Shown one piece after another: positions 17,069 through 26,437 of a stretch of DNA of 64,000 nucleotides. Position 1 is the first letter of the stretch. Each line of letters begins with the position of its first letter. The translations under genes and the position numbers were made by a program. The stretch comes from Aalborgiella sp963841045 (GTDB lineage Bacteria; Pseudomonadota; Gammaproteobacteria; Burkholderiales; Burkholderiaceae_C). Under the pieces are notes generated by a model, which saw nothing but the letters and a program-made list of their open reading frames with translations, ran no database searches and was not told where the DNA came from. The stretch covers positions 434,001-498,000 of the forward strand of contig CAWJBD010000001.1 of NCBI GenBank assembly GCA_963841045.1, given 5' to 3'.

Positions 17069-18885
17069 ATGGCAATGCGTACAACTTATTGCGGTCTGGT
17101 GACCGAGGCTTTATTGGGACAATCCGTGACACTGTGCGGCTGGGTCAATCGCAGGCGCGACCACGGTGGCGTGATATTTGTTGATTTACGCGACCGCGAA
17201 GGCTACGTGCAAGTGGTGTGCGACCCTGATAGAGCTGACATGTTCAAATTGGCAGAAGGCTTGCGCAACGAGTTTTGCATTCAAATCAAAGGCATGGTGC
17301 GTGCACGTCCTGAAGGCACAGTGAACGACAACTTGAAGAGCGGCAAGATTGAAATTTTGTGCCACGAATTGGTGGTGCTCAACGCCTCTGTCACACCACC
17401 TTTCCAATTGGACGACGACAACTTGTCAGAGACCACTCGCCTGACGCACCGCGTATTGGACCTGCGTCGCCCTTACATGCAAAACAACCTCATGCTGCGC
17501 TACAAGGTCAGCATGGAAGTGCGCAAGTTCTTAGATGAAAACGGCTTCATTGACATTGAAACACCGATGCTGACCAAAAGCACGCCTGAAGGCGCACGCG
17601 ATTATTTGGTGCCCAGCCGAGTGCATGATGGCCACTTTTTTGCCCTACCCCAATCACCCCAATTGTTCAAACAGTTGTTGATGGTTGCAGGCTACGACCG
17701 CTATTACCAAATCGTCAAATGTTTCCGCGATGAAGATTTGCGCGCTGACCGTCAGCCAGAATTCACACAGATTGATATTGAAACATCGTTCCTGGACGAA
17801 CAAGAGATTCGCGACATTTTCCAAGACATGATCAAGCGCGTGTTCAAGAACACCATCAACGTCGATTTGGGTGAATTCCCCGTCATGACCTATGCCGATG
17901 CCATGCACCTGTATGGCTCAGACAAACCTGATTTGCGTGTGAAATTGCAATTCACTGAAGTCACCGACGTCATGACCGATGTCGATTTCAAAGTATTCTC
18001 TGGCGCTGCCACCATGAAAGGTGGCCGTGTGGTTGCACTTTGCATCCCCGGCGCTGCGCGCGAAACCGGTGGCATGAGCCGTGGCGAAATTGATGGCTAC
18101 ACCGAATTTGTCAAAATTTATGGTGCCAAAGGTTTGGCTTATATCAAGGTCAACGAGCTGGCAAAAGGCCGCGATGGTTTGCAAAGTCCTATCGTTAAAA
18201 ACATCCATGATGCAGCCATAGCCGAAGTGCTGAAACGCACCGGCGCAAAAGATGGCGATTTGATTTTCTTTGGTGCCGACAAGGCCAAGGTCGTGAACGA
18301 CGCCATTGGCGCTTTGCGCATCAAAATTGGACACAGTGAATTCGGCAAAAAGAACGGCTTGTTTGAAAACGCATGGCGCCCCATGTGGGTGGTGGACTTC
18401 CCCATGTTTGAATACGATGACGAAGCCGAGCGCTACACCGCCACGCACCATCCGTTCACCGCGCCCAAAGACGGGCATGAGGACTGGATGGTCACCGCAC
18501 CTGAGAAATGCATCTCCAAAGGCTACGACATGGTCTTGAACGGCTGGGAGATGGGTGGTGGATCGGTACGGATCCACAGGGCGGACGTTCAACAAAAAGT
18601 GTTTGATGCGCTCAAAATCACACCCGAAGAAGCACAAATCAAATTCGGCTTCTTGCTGGACGCCTTGCAATACGGCGCCCCCCGCACGGTGGTTTGGCCT
18701 TTGGCTTAGACCGCATCGTGACTTTGATGACAGGCGCAGAATCGATTCGCGATGTCATCGCTTTCCCGAAAACCCAACGCGCCCAATGCTTGCTGACAGA
18801 CGCTCCGTCATTGGTAGACGAAAAGCAACTCAAAGAACTGCACATTCGCCTGCGCAACCCGATAGAAGCCGCTAAAGTGGCTTGA
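17069..18885 (+). pseudogene. aspS: Aspartyl-tRNA synthetase, frameshifted near the 3' end
   Basis: Class II synthetase that charges tRNA(Asp). N-terminal OB-fold (MRTTYCGLVT, LCGWVNRRRDHGG), then the catalytic domain: motif 2 region YQIVKCFRDEDLRADRQPEF and the bacterial insertion domain are intact. In the current frame the protein ends at 18709 with a non-homologous tail; motif 3 (LAFGLDRIVTL) and the rest, to KELHIRLRNPIEAAKVA, are in another frame, ending at 18885. One missing C in the run of six at 18678-18683 explains this: adding it restores the expected PPHGGLAFGLDR. Since aspS is essential, a sequencing error is the likeliest cause. The start could also be 17075. Confidence 0.9.
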
Positions 18886-18896
18886 TAGGCCGGTTT

Positions 18897-18965
18897 TATA
18901 TAAGAAATTGGCCTCTAGCCGGCGTATTTATTGCCTAGGTTGCTATTAAATATATAGCAACCTAG
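18897..18965 (-). repeat. Dispersed hairpin element, copy 3
   Basis: Same orientation as copy 2 and sharing its first 16 bases (18897-18912). The hairpin is extended here: CTAGGTTGCTAT (18935-18946) pairs perfectly over 12 bases with ATAGCAACCTAG (18954-18965). It lies in the convergent gap between aspS and yqaA, where such a symmetrical stem could limit transcription from both sides, though no T-run is present. Confidence 0.92.
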
Positions 18966-18975
18966 CGTATCGACT

Positions 18976-19467
18976 CTAAAACCCAAAACCGGCCAACTTG
19001 GCAGGGAAAAGGCCCAGCAGCAGGGCTGTCATGACCAGATAGCGCAAAAATTTGCCTATCGCCATGTACACCACGCAAGGCCAAAAAGGGAGTTTGAGCC
19101 AGCCTGCTACGGCGCACAGGGGGTCGCCCACCACAGGTAAAAACGACAGCAAACAGGCTTTGGGGCCTATGCGTTCTAGCCAATCCAAGGCTTTGACATG
19201 AACGCTTGAATGCTTGTATTTGTCACTGACCTTGTGCGCACCATAGCCCATCCACCAATCTACCGCCCCGCCCAAGGTATTGCCAGCAGTGGCGACAAAA
19301 ATAGTCGGCCAAAATAAATCAGGATTGAGTTTGATGAGTCCAAACACGGCGGGTTCAGAGCCCAAGGGTAGCAAAGTGGCGCTGATGAATGAGACGACAA
19401 ACACCGTACTCAAACCAAATTTAGGCAATGCCAGATAACTCAACAACTGTTCTAACCAAATTTCCAT
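18976..19467 (-). CDS. YqaA-type DedA/VTT family membrane protein
   Basis: Inner-membrane protein of 163 residues. VSFISATLLPLGSEPAVFG, ATAGNTLGGAVDWWMGYGA and LLSFLPVVGDPLCAVAGWLK match the YqaA branch of the DedA/VTT superfamily; related proteins include lipid scramblases or flippases and envelope-homeostasis factors. The specific role is unknown. Convergent with aspS across repeat copy 3 and divergent from dusB. Confidence 0.9.
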   Translation of the reverse strand: MEIWLEQLLSYLALPKFGLSTVFVVSFISATLLPLGSEPAVFGLIKLNPDLFWPTIFVATAGNTLGGAVDWWMGYGAHKVSDKYKHSSVHVKALDWLERIGPKACLLSFLPVVGDPLCAVAGWLKLPFWPCVVYMAIGKFLRYLVMTALLLGLFPAKLAGFGF

Positions 19468-19570
19468 AAGCCATGAGTATAGGGTCTTGATTCGCTGTGC
19501 GTGGGCTACAATTGTGCTTCTTTTTTAAGCAGCTTGATTCGCTCAGTTCTGATACACACCCCACCTCACT

Positions 19571-20623
19571 ATGCAGATTGGTCAATACCAACTCCCCAAC
19601 AATTTGTTTGTTGCCCCCATGGCGGGCGTGACAGACAGACCTTTTCGCACTTTGTGCAAAAAGCTGGGAGCGGGCTATGCAGTCAGCGAGATGGTGACAT
19701 CGCGTCGTGACTTGTGGCACACCTTGAAAACTTCGCGTCGCGCTGATCACACAGGTGAAACGGCCCCGATTGCCGTGCAGATTGCTGGCACCGATGCCGC
19801 CATGATGGCAGATGCTGCGCTGTACAACATTGACAACGGTGCACAAATCATTGACATCAACATGGGCTGCCCAGCAAAAAAAGTTTGCAACAAATGGGCC
19901 GGCTCCGCCTTGATGCAAGATGAAAACTTGGCCTTGCAAATTGTTGAAGCCGTGGTGGCCGCTTGTGCACCGCGCAATGTACCTGTGACATTGAAGATGC
20001 GCACGGGCTGGTGCCAAGCGCACAAAAACGCTGTTGCGCTTGCACAAACATTTGAACAAGCTGGCGTACAGATGTTGGCCGTGCACGGCCGCACACGTGA
20101 ACAAGGTTATAAAGGCGAAGCCGAATACGACACCATTGCAGCTGTCAAAGCTGCAGTACACATTCCCGTGGTGGCCAATGGTGACATTGATACACCACAA
20201 AAAGCACGACAAGTTTTGTCTTTAACCGGCGCAGATGCCGTGATGATTGGCCGTGCCGCCCAAGGCAGGCCTTGGATATTTCGCGAAATCGCGCATTTTT
20301 TAGCAACTGGCACACAGCTTGCATTACCCTTGGTGGCGGAAGTGAAGCGTTTGTTGTGTGAGCATTTGTACGACCATTACGATTTGTATGGAGAGTATGC
20401 GGGTGTACGTACCGCACGCAAACACATTGCTTGGTATGTGCGGGATTTGCCCGGCGGTGAAGTTTTCCGTCAACATATGAACCAAATTGAAGACAGCCAT
20501 ATTCAGTTTGATGCGGTGACGCACTATTTTGATCAATTGGCCGCGCAGTACGAACGTTTGCCCCAAGTCAAGGATGAAGCAAGCACAATTAAACTGAATA
20601 CAGAATTGCAAATATCCCTTTGA
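19571..20623 (+). CDS. dusB: tRNA-dihydrouridine synthase B
   Basis: FMN enzyme that reduces uridine to dihydrouridine in tRNA. The 350-residue protein contains APMAGVTDRPFRTLCKKLGA, the catalytic-Cys motif MGCPAKKVCNKWAGSAL, LKMRTGW, AVHGRTREQGYKGEAEY, and the phosphate-binding end VANGDIDTP...DAVMIGRAAQGRPWIF. The order dusB-fis-purH supports DusB over other Dus types, since dusB-fis is conserved across proteobacteria. Confidence 0.95.
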   Translation: MQIGQYQLPNNLFVAPMAGVTDRPFRTLCKKLGAGYAVSEMVTSRRDLWHTLKTSRRADHTGETAPIAVQIAGTDAAMMADAALYNIDNGAQIIDINMGCPAKKVCNKWAGSALMQDENLALQIVEAVVAACAPRNVPVTLKMRTGWCQAHKNAVALAQTFEQAGVQMLAVHGRTREQGYKGEAEYDTIAAVKAAVHIPVVANGDIDTPQKARQVLSLTGADAVMIGRAAQGRPWIFREIAHFLATGTQLALPLVAEVKRLLCEHLYDHYDLYGEYAGVRTARKHIAWYVRDLPGGEVFRQHMNQIEDSHIQFDAVTHYFDQLAAQYERLPQVKDEASTIKLNTELQISL

Positions 20624-20673
20624 CGATTACTTCAAAAATCTAAGATCACATTAAGAACACAACGTTAAACGAC

Positions 20674-20907
20674 ATGAGTAAGCCCACTTTAGATTCCTGT
20701 GTACGCGATAGTTTGCAAACCTATTTCAAAGACTTGGCTGGTGAAGCGCCTTGCAATGTCTATGACATGCTGATCAAAGCCGTAGAGAAACCACTCTTGG
20801 AAGTCGTGATGCAGTATGCTGATCAAAATCAATCGAAAGCCGCAGAATGCTTAGGCCTGAATCGCAACACCTTGCGTAAAAAATTAATTGAACACCAATT
20901 GATTTAA
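20674..20907 (+). CDS. fis: Fis family nucleoid-associated regulator
   Basis: A 77-residue DNA-binding protein. The helix-turn-helix is at the C-terminus (NQSKAAECLGLNRNTLRKKL), as in Fis and NtrC-type activators, preceded by the dimerisation helices including PLLEVVMQYADQ. Fis bends DNA and adjusts rRNA and other promoters to growth rate. It lies directly after dusB, the arrangement known from enterobacteria, and 55 bases before purH. Confidence 0.93.
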   Translation: MSKPTLDSCVRDSLQTYFKDLAGEAPCNVYDMLIKAVEKPLLEVVMQYADQNQSKAAECLGLNRNTLRKKLIEHQLI

Positions 20908-20962
20908 TCGCCGCCACTGTATTACACCCACAAACCACTCACTTCAACAAATCAATTTAGAT

Positions 20963-22546
20963 ATGCACGCACTCATTTCCGTCTCTGATAAAACTGGCAT
21001 CTTAGAATTTTCACGCGAATTACACGCACTGGGCATCAAACTCTTGTCCACGGGTGGTACGGCCAAACTTTTGGCAGACAACGGTTTGCCAGTCACCGAA
21101 GTGGCGGATCACACAGGTTTCCCTGAGATGTTGGATGGGCGCGTTAAAACCTTGCACCCCAAAATTCATGGCGGTTTATTGGCCAGACGCGATTTACCTG
21201 AACACATGGCGGCGATCAATGCGCATGGCATTGAAACCATTGATTTATTGATAGTGAACCTCTACCCTTTTGAAGCCACAGTTGCCAAAGCAGGCTGCAC
21301 TTTAGAAGACGCAATTGAAAACATTGACATTGGTGGCCCGGCAATGGTGCGTTCAGCAGCTAAAAACTGGAAAGATGTGGGCGTGTTAACCGATGCCTCT
21401 CAGTATGCAGGTGTGTTGGCAGAATTGAAAACAGCCGGCAAATTAAGCGACACGACCAAGTTTACTTTGTCCGTCGCCGCATTCAACCGCATCAGCCAGT
21501 ATGACGGCGCCATCAGCGATTATTTATCGCGCATCCAAGCCGATGGCAGCCATGCCTTGTTCCCCGCCCAATCCAACGGGCGCTTTGTGAAATTACAAGA
21601 CCTGCGTTATGGCGAAAACCCACACCAACAAGCAGCTTTTTACCGCGATTTGTACCCAGCGCCTGGTTCTCTCGTTACCGCTGTACAACTGCAAGGTAAA
21701 GAACTGAGTTACAACAACATTGCGGACGCCGATGCCGCATGGGAATGTGTGAAAAGTTTCAGCGAACCAGCATGCGTGATAGTGAAACACGCCAACCCTT
21801 GCGGCGTGGCTGTAGGGGCTGACAGCTTAGAGGCATACAGCAAAGCTTTCAAGACCGACCCAACGTCTGCCTTTGGTGGCATCATTGCACTGAACCGCAC
21901 GGTCGACGCCGCATCAGCACAAGAAATGGCCAAGCAGTTTGTCGAGGTCTTGATGGCGCCAGCCTATACGCCCGAGGCACTGGATATTTTCAAGGCCAAA
22001 GCCAATGTGCGCGTGCTGCAAATTGATTTGCCCGCCCAACTGGGCAAAGCAGGCAACACCGATTGGCAAAATGGCCGTAATGCTGTGGATGTGAAGCGCA
22101 TAGGCTCTGGCTTGTTGATGCAAACAGCTGACAATCACGAATTGGTTTTATCTGATTTGAAAGTCGTCACCAAAGCGCAACCCACCCCTGCACAAATGCA
22201 GGATTTGTTGTTTGCGTGGAAAGTGGCTAAATACGTCAAATCAAACGCCATTGTTTTTTGCGCCAATGGCATGACCATGGGCGTGGGTGCCGGTCAAATG
22301 AGCCGATTGGATTCGGCCCGAATTGCCAGCATCAAAGCCGAGCACGCCAACTTGTCACTTAAAGAAACAGCAGTAGCGAGCGATGCATTCTTCCCATTTC
22401 GCGATGGCTTAGATGTTGTCGTAAACGCAGGCGCCACTTGCGTGATTCAACCCGGTGGCAGCATGCGCGATGCCGAAGTCATAGCAGCTGCTGATGAGCA
22501 CGGTGTGGTGATGGTGTTCACCGGCGTGCGGCATTTCAGGCACTGA
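20963..22546 (+). CDS. purH: Bifunctional AICAR formyltransferase / IMP cyclohydrolase
   Basis: Catalyses the last two steps of IMP synthesis. The 527-residue protein has the N-terminal cyclohydrolase (ALISVSDKTGILEFSREL, LLSTGGTAKLL, VKTLHPKIHGGLLARRD, NIDIGGPAMVRSAAKN) and the C-terminal formyltransferase (LRYGENPHQQAAFYRD, CVIVKHANPCGVAVG, AFGGIIALN, GQMSRLDS, SDAFFPFRDGLDV). Full length. Its stop directly abuts that of the convergent xdhB, with no bases between. In many Burkholderiales ruvC follows purH, but here a purine-catabolism block does. Confidence 0.97.
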   Translation: MHALISVSDKTGILEFSRELHALGIKLLSTGGTAKLLADNGLPVTEVADHTGFPEMLDGRVKTLHPKIHGGLLARRDLPEHMAAINAHGIETIDLLIVNLYPFEATVAKAGCTLEDAIENIDIGGPAMVRSAAKNWKDVGVLTDASQYAGVLAELKTAGKLSDTTKFTLSVAAFNRISQYDGAISDYLSRIQADGSHALFPAQSNGRFVKLQDLRYGENPHQQAAFYRDLYPAPGSLVTAVQLQGKELSYNNIADADAAWECVKSFSEPACVIVKHANPCGVAVGADSLEAYSKAFKTDPTSAFGGIIALNRTVDAASAQEMAKQFVEVLMAPAYTPEALDIFKAKANVRVLQIDLPAQLGKAGNTDWQNGRNAVDVKRIGSGLLMQTADNHELVLSDLKVVTKAQPTPAQMQDLLFAWKVAKYVKSNAIVFCANGMTMGVGAGQMSRLDSARIASIKAEHANLSLKETAVASDAFFPFRDGLDVVVNAGATCVIQPGGSMRDAEVIAAADEHGVVMVFTGVRHFRH

Positions 22547-24874
22547 TTAGCCAAGCGCCATCAACACATTTTCTGCAGTGGCTGGTGCTTTGAGCTGAAC
22601 AGTTTGATCCTCTTGATTTACTTGTGCCACTGCATCGCGTAAAGCTTCAAAAACGCTGATCGCCAACATAAATGGTGGCTCACCAACAGCTTTGCTGCCA
22701 AAAACGTTGTCTTCATGGTTCGGCTCAGGCCATAAGTCCACATTGAAATGTTTCGGAATATCGCCTGAAGTAGGTATTTTGTAGGTGCTAGGCGCATGGG
22801 TACTCAGAACACCTTTTTGATTCCACACCAATTGCTCGGTGGTCAACCAGCCCATGCCTTGTACAAACCCACCTTCAATTTGGCCTTTGTCGATGGCTGG
22901 ATTGATTGAGTTTCCAACATCATGCAGGATATCAACTTTGATAACCTTGTTTTCGCCAGTTAAAGTATCGATCACCACTTCTGTGCATGCAGCGCCATAA
23001 GCAAAATAATAAAACGGACGGCCAGTCAGTGTGGTTTTGTCGTAATGAATTTTGGGGGTTCTGTAAAAACCATCACTCCACAGTTGTATGCGATTGGCGT
23101 ACGCAAGTTTGACTACTTCTTCAAAAGAATATTGATGCTTGGGCGTCACAACTTGGTCAGATTCAAACTTGACTTCGCCCGCACCACATCCAGCAAGTCC
23201 ACTCACGAACTGAGCAAGGTTATCTCGCACATTGCGTGCCGCATATTGGGCAGCTCTGCCATTCAAATCGGTGCCAGCAGAAGCCGCTGTGGCTGAGGCA
23301 TTTGGAATTTTGCTGGTGTCACTGGCTGTTGCCTGAATACGAGCAAAAGAGATTCCAAGTTCGTCCGCGACAATTTGTGCAATCTTGGTATTCAAACCTT
23401 GCCCCATTTCCGTACCACCATGGTTCACTTGTACACTGCCATCCGCATAGACATGCACCAAGGCACCGGCTTGATTAAACAAAGTGGCTGTAAAAGAGAT
23501 GCCAAACTTGACAGGTGTGATCGCCATACCACGTTTGAGAATGTGGTTTTCAGCATTCCATGCAGCGATGGCTTTGCGCCTATTTTTGTATTCGCTTGTA
23601 CCCACTAGTTGGGTAATCAGCGGCAGCAAAATATTGTCTTCAACCTTCATCTGGTAATGCGTTGTGTCACGCATTTTCGACATGCCAATTGCTTGGCTTT
23701 TTGTTGCATCGCTGCTGTATAAATTGCGCAGACGAACATCCAAAGGATCCATGCCCAAATGACGAGCAATGTCGCTCATGATGACTTCAATCACAATCAT
23801 TCCTTGTGGTCCGCCAAACCCGCGATAAGCTGTATGGCTTTGCACGTTCAGTTTGCAACGGTATGAAGCGATTTCGACGTCTTCCAAAAAGTAGGCATTG
23901 TCGGCATGAAAAATGGCTCGATCAGCTACAGGGCCCGATAAATCGGCACTGAAACCGCAGTTCGCAGCCATCTTGATCTTTAAACCATTTAATCGGCCGG
24001 TTTGGTCAAAGCCCACCGAATATTCATATTCAAACGGGTGTCGCTTTCCGGTCACCATAAAATCATCATCTCTGTCCAGTCTCAACTTCACTGGGCATTT
24101 GAACTTATTAGCAGCCAAAGAAGCCCAGACCGCCAGATGTCCCGCTTGCGTTTCCTTGCCACCAAAACCACCACCCATACGCCGACACTCCACCCGCACC
24201 GCATTGTTGTGCAGACCTAATGCATGAGATACCCAATGTTGCACTTCGCCAGGATGCTGGGTACTGGAATAGACCAACCATTGGTTTTGCTCTTGTGGCA
24301 TGACATAAGCAATCTGCCCTTCTAAGTAGAAATGTTCTTGTCCTCCTACCTCCAAAGTGCCATGCAAAACATGTTCAGCTAGAGCTAATGCAGCAGACGC
24401 ATTGCCCCTTTTTACAAAAACTGGCGGCAGTACGTAATTTTCGACTTTTAAAGCATCTTGCACAGTCAAAACAGCAGGCAATTCAGCTATCTCCAATTTC
24501 ACCATGCGAGCTGCTTGTCTGGCTTGACTGACTGTGTCAGCCAACACTATCCCAACCACATGACCGACATATTGAACAATGTCAGACGCAAAAATTGGTT
24601 CGTCACCCGTGAAGGATGCCAATATGGGTTGACCAGGAATGTCATTGACATCTACGATGCCGCGTACACCTGCCATTTTGATGGCTTGGCTAGCGTCTAT
24701 TTTGATCAGTTTTCCATGTGCGACATTTGACATGATTGGCGCAGCAAACAGAGTGCCCTTCACTTCAGGAATATCATCAATATACAAAACACTGCCCATC
24801 ATTTGCGCGGCAGCACTTTCGTGAGCAATGGATTGACCTCCAGCTGGCCTTGATTCTTGTTGAAGCGTCTTCAT
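22547..24874 (-). CDS. xdhB: Xanthine dehydrogenase, molybdopterin-binding subunit
   Basis: Large subunit (775 residues) of xanthine dehydrogenase, which oxidises hypoxanthine and xanthine to urate. Motifs of the molybdenum site are present: RMGGGFGGKETQ, AYRGFGGPQGM, and the catalytic Glu in KAVGEPPFMLAISVFEA near the C-terminus. The start was set at MKTLQQESRPAGG, whose ATG overlaps the xdhA stop by four bases; the frame continues upstream but inside xdhA. No xdhC maturation gene is in the window, although XdhC normally inserts the sulfurated cofactor. Confidence 0.95.
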   Translation of the reverse strand: MKTLQQESRPAGGQSIAHESAAAQMMGSVLYIDDIPEVKGTLFAAPIMSNVAHGKLIKIDASQAIKMAGVRGIVDVNDIPGQPILASFTGDEPIFASDIVQYVGHVVGIVLADTVSQARQAARMVKLEIAELPAVLTVQDALKVENYVLPPVFVKRGNASAALALAEHVLHGTLEVGGQEHFYLEGQIAYVMPQEQNQWLVYSSTQHPGEVQHWVSHALGLHNNAVRVECRRMGGGFGGKETQAGHLAVWASLAANKFKCPVKLRLDRDDDFMVTGKRHPFEYEYSVGFDQTGRLNGLKIKMAANCGFSADLSGPVADRAIFHADNAYFLEDVEIASYRCKLNVQSHTAYRGFGGPQGMIVIEVIMSDIARHLGMDPLDVRLRNLYSSDATKSQAIGMSKMRDTTHYQMKVEDNILLPLITQLVGTSEYKNRRKAIAAWNAENHILKRGMAITPVKFGISFTATLFNQAGALVHVYADGSVQVNHGGTEMGQGLNTKIAQIVADELGISFARIQATASDTSKIPNASATAASAGTDLNGRAAQYAARNVRDNLAQFVSGLAGCGAGEVKFESDQVVTPKHQYSFEEVVKLAYANRIQLWSDGFYRTPKIHYDKTTLTGRPFYYFAYGAACTEVVIDTLTGENKVIKVDILHDVGNSINPAIDKGQIEGGFVQGMGWLTTEQLVWNQKGVLSTHAPSTYKIPTSGDIPKHFNVDLWPEPNHEDNVFGSKAVGEPPFMLAISVFEALRDAVAQVNQEDQTVQLKAPATAENVLMALG

Positions 24875-26331
24875 ACATTCAATCCTTCCAAGTCCAAGTT
24901 TTCTATATTTAGGTTTATCGCACCACTGCTCTCTAGCCAATACCGTTGCAATAAATTACCTAGTACCTGGACACGGTATTGTGAAGATGCCCGCATATCT
25001 GAAATAGGTGAAAATTCTTTCCGCAATTCTTCGGTAGCCAAATCTACCGTGGCTTGATTCCAGTCTTTCTGGAGCAAAATTTGCTCCGTTTTAAGAGCTC
25101 GCACGGGTGTTGCAGCCACTCCTCCAACTCCAATAGAAGCAGTGATGACTTTTCCGTTATGTATTTGCAGATTGATGGCCAGACAAACCGCGGAAATATC
25201 ATCTTCAAAGCGTTTAGAGATTTTGTAAATTCGCAAGAATTCATCTGGAAGTGGTTTTGGAATTTTGATCCATGCCAAAACTTCATTCTTAGCCATCACA
25301 TTTTTTCTATAACCCACATACAAATTTTCCAATGGCATTTCACGATGCCCATTCATACTCATCAAAACCACATTGGCACCCAATGCTATTAACAATGGCA
25401 TTGAATCGCCGATAGGTGAGCCATTCGCAACATTGCCACCCAGAGTGCCTGAATTTCGAACTGGCAAACCAGCAAATCTCCTCGTAAACGCTTGCAATTG
25501 AGGCCGGTCTTGCACGATTGCTTGAAAAGCATCCGTTAGCGTCACGGCAGCTCCTATGGCAATATGATGGGTGTAGTACTCAACTTTTCGCAGCTCTTTC
25601 ACTTGTGTCACATCAAGTATTTGTTCAAAATGCATGTGCATTTTGTTAATCCAAAGCCCCACATCCGTGCACCCAGCAACAATTTGTGCATTCACGTGTT
25701 TGGCACGAAGTAACAACAATTCCTTTAAAGTTTTCGGCAAAAAGTACGAATCGGAAAATTCATGATTTGAACTCTTAATTTGTTGAATTTGTTGGATCAA
25801 TTGTTGTTCATCAATTTCAACAACCGGATACGCTGACATCTCTTGTGCAGCTTCCAATATAGGTCGGTAACCTGTGCAACGACACAGATTGCCAGACAAA
25901 CTTGTCTGCGCACTCTCACGCGTAATTGCTATGTTCTTTCTCGTTTGGTTCTGATACATCCCAAACAAACTCATCACAAAGCCAGGCGTGCAAAATCCAC
26001 ACTGACTCCCATGACAATCCAGCATGGCCTGTTGAGCAGGGTGCAATGCATCCTGCGAAGTAGTCAAATCCTCAACAGTCCATACTCCCATGGCATGCAC
26101 AGAATGCGCCATTCGGATACAACTATTGACAGCGCTGTATTTCATTTGCCCGTTGTCCACTTCCCCCAAGACAACAGTACATGCTCCGCAGTCACCTTCG
26201 TTGCAGCCCTCTTTGGTTCCCCTGCAATCCAATGTCTCTCTCAACACCTCCAATAGCGTTTGGGTATGTGATACATTGTGAAGCGACACCACTTCACCAT
26301 TTTTCACAAATTGCAAAGGTTTTGTTTTCAT
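24871..26331 (-). CDS. xdhA: Xanthine dehydrogenase, Fe-S/FAD subunit
   Basis: Small subunit of 486 residues. It holds a plant-type [2Fe-2S] cluster in CRGTKEGCNEGDCGAC, a second cluster in CGFCTPGFVMSLFG and LSGNLCRCTGYRPI, then the FAD-binding domain (IVAGCTDVGLWIN, FAGLPVRNSGTLGGN, NGSPIGDSMP) and the C-terminal flavoprotein part. Electrons pass from the molybdenum site in XdhB through these clusters to FAD and NAD+. Start 26331 has GAGG about eight bases upstream; Mets at 26361 and 26385 lack this. Divergent from the purine ABC importer. Confidence 0.95.
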   Translation of the reverse strand: MKTKPLQFVKNGEVVSLHNVSHTQTLLEVLRETLDCRGTKEGCNEGDCGACTVVLGEVDNGQMKYSAVNSCIRMAHSVHAMGVWTVEDLTTSQDALHPAQQAMLDCHGSQCGFCTPGFVMSLFGMYQNQTRKNIAITRESAQTSLSGNLCRCTGYRPILEAAQEMSAYPVVEIDEQQLIQQIQQIKSSNHEFSDSYFLPKTLKELLLLRAKHVNAQIVAGCTDVGLWINKMHMHFEQILDVTQVKELRKVEYYTHHIAIGAAVTLTDAFQAIVQDRPQLQAFTRRFAGLPVRNSGTLGGNVANGSPIGDSMPLLIALGANVVLMSMNGHREMPLENLYVGYRKNVMAKNEVLAWIKIPKPLPDEFLRIYKISKRFEDDISAVCLAINLQIHNGKVITASIGVGGVAATPVRALKTEQILLQKDWNQATVDLATEELRKEFSPISDMRASSQYRVQVLGNLLQRYWLESSGAINLNIENLDLEGLNV

Positions 26332-26391
26332 TTCCAGGTCCTCAATGTTCGGGTTAATCATTAGAAGAAAATCAGACCAACTCATTACAAT

Positions 26392-26403
26392 AGTGTATAC
26401 ACT
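26392..26403. promoter_or_regulatory. Perfect 12-bp palindrome in the divergent xdhA / ABC importer promoter
   Basis: AGTGTATACACT reads the same on both strands and sits in the middle of the 106-base gap between xdhA and the importer ATPase. TGTATACA cores are typical of operators for GntR-type repressors. It is well placed to control purine uptake and oxidation together. No regulator gene is adjacent, so the protein partner is not identified. Confidence 0.55.
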
Positions 26404-26437
26404 TTCTTTGAATTCGCATTCAATTTAAACTCCAAAA

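Noticed and set aside
17918..18670. Long 250-codon frame opposite aspS
   Set aside because: It is antisense to conserved AspRS sequence; its composition simply mirrors codon use of the real gene.
18660..18720. Programmed frameshifting as an explanation of the aspS break
   Set aside because: The run of six C lacks a typical heptameric slippery site with a downstream structure that I can see, and AspRS is not known to use recoding. A missing base is simpler.
18894..18975. Copy 3 hairpin as a standard Rho-independent terminator
   Set aside because: The stem is long and perfect but AT-rich at the loop and lacks a T-run on either side; it is better described as a member of the repeat family.
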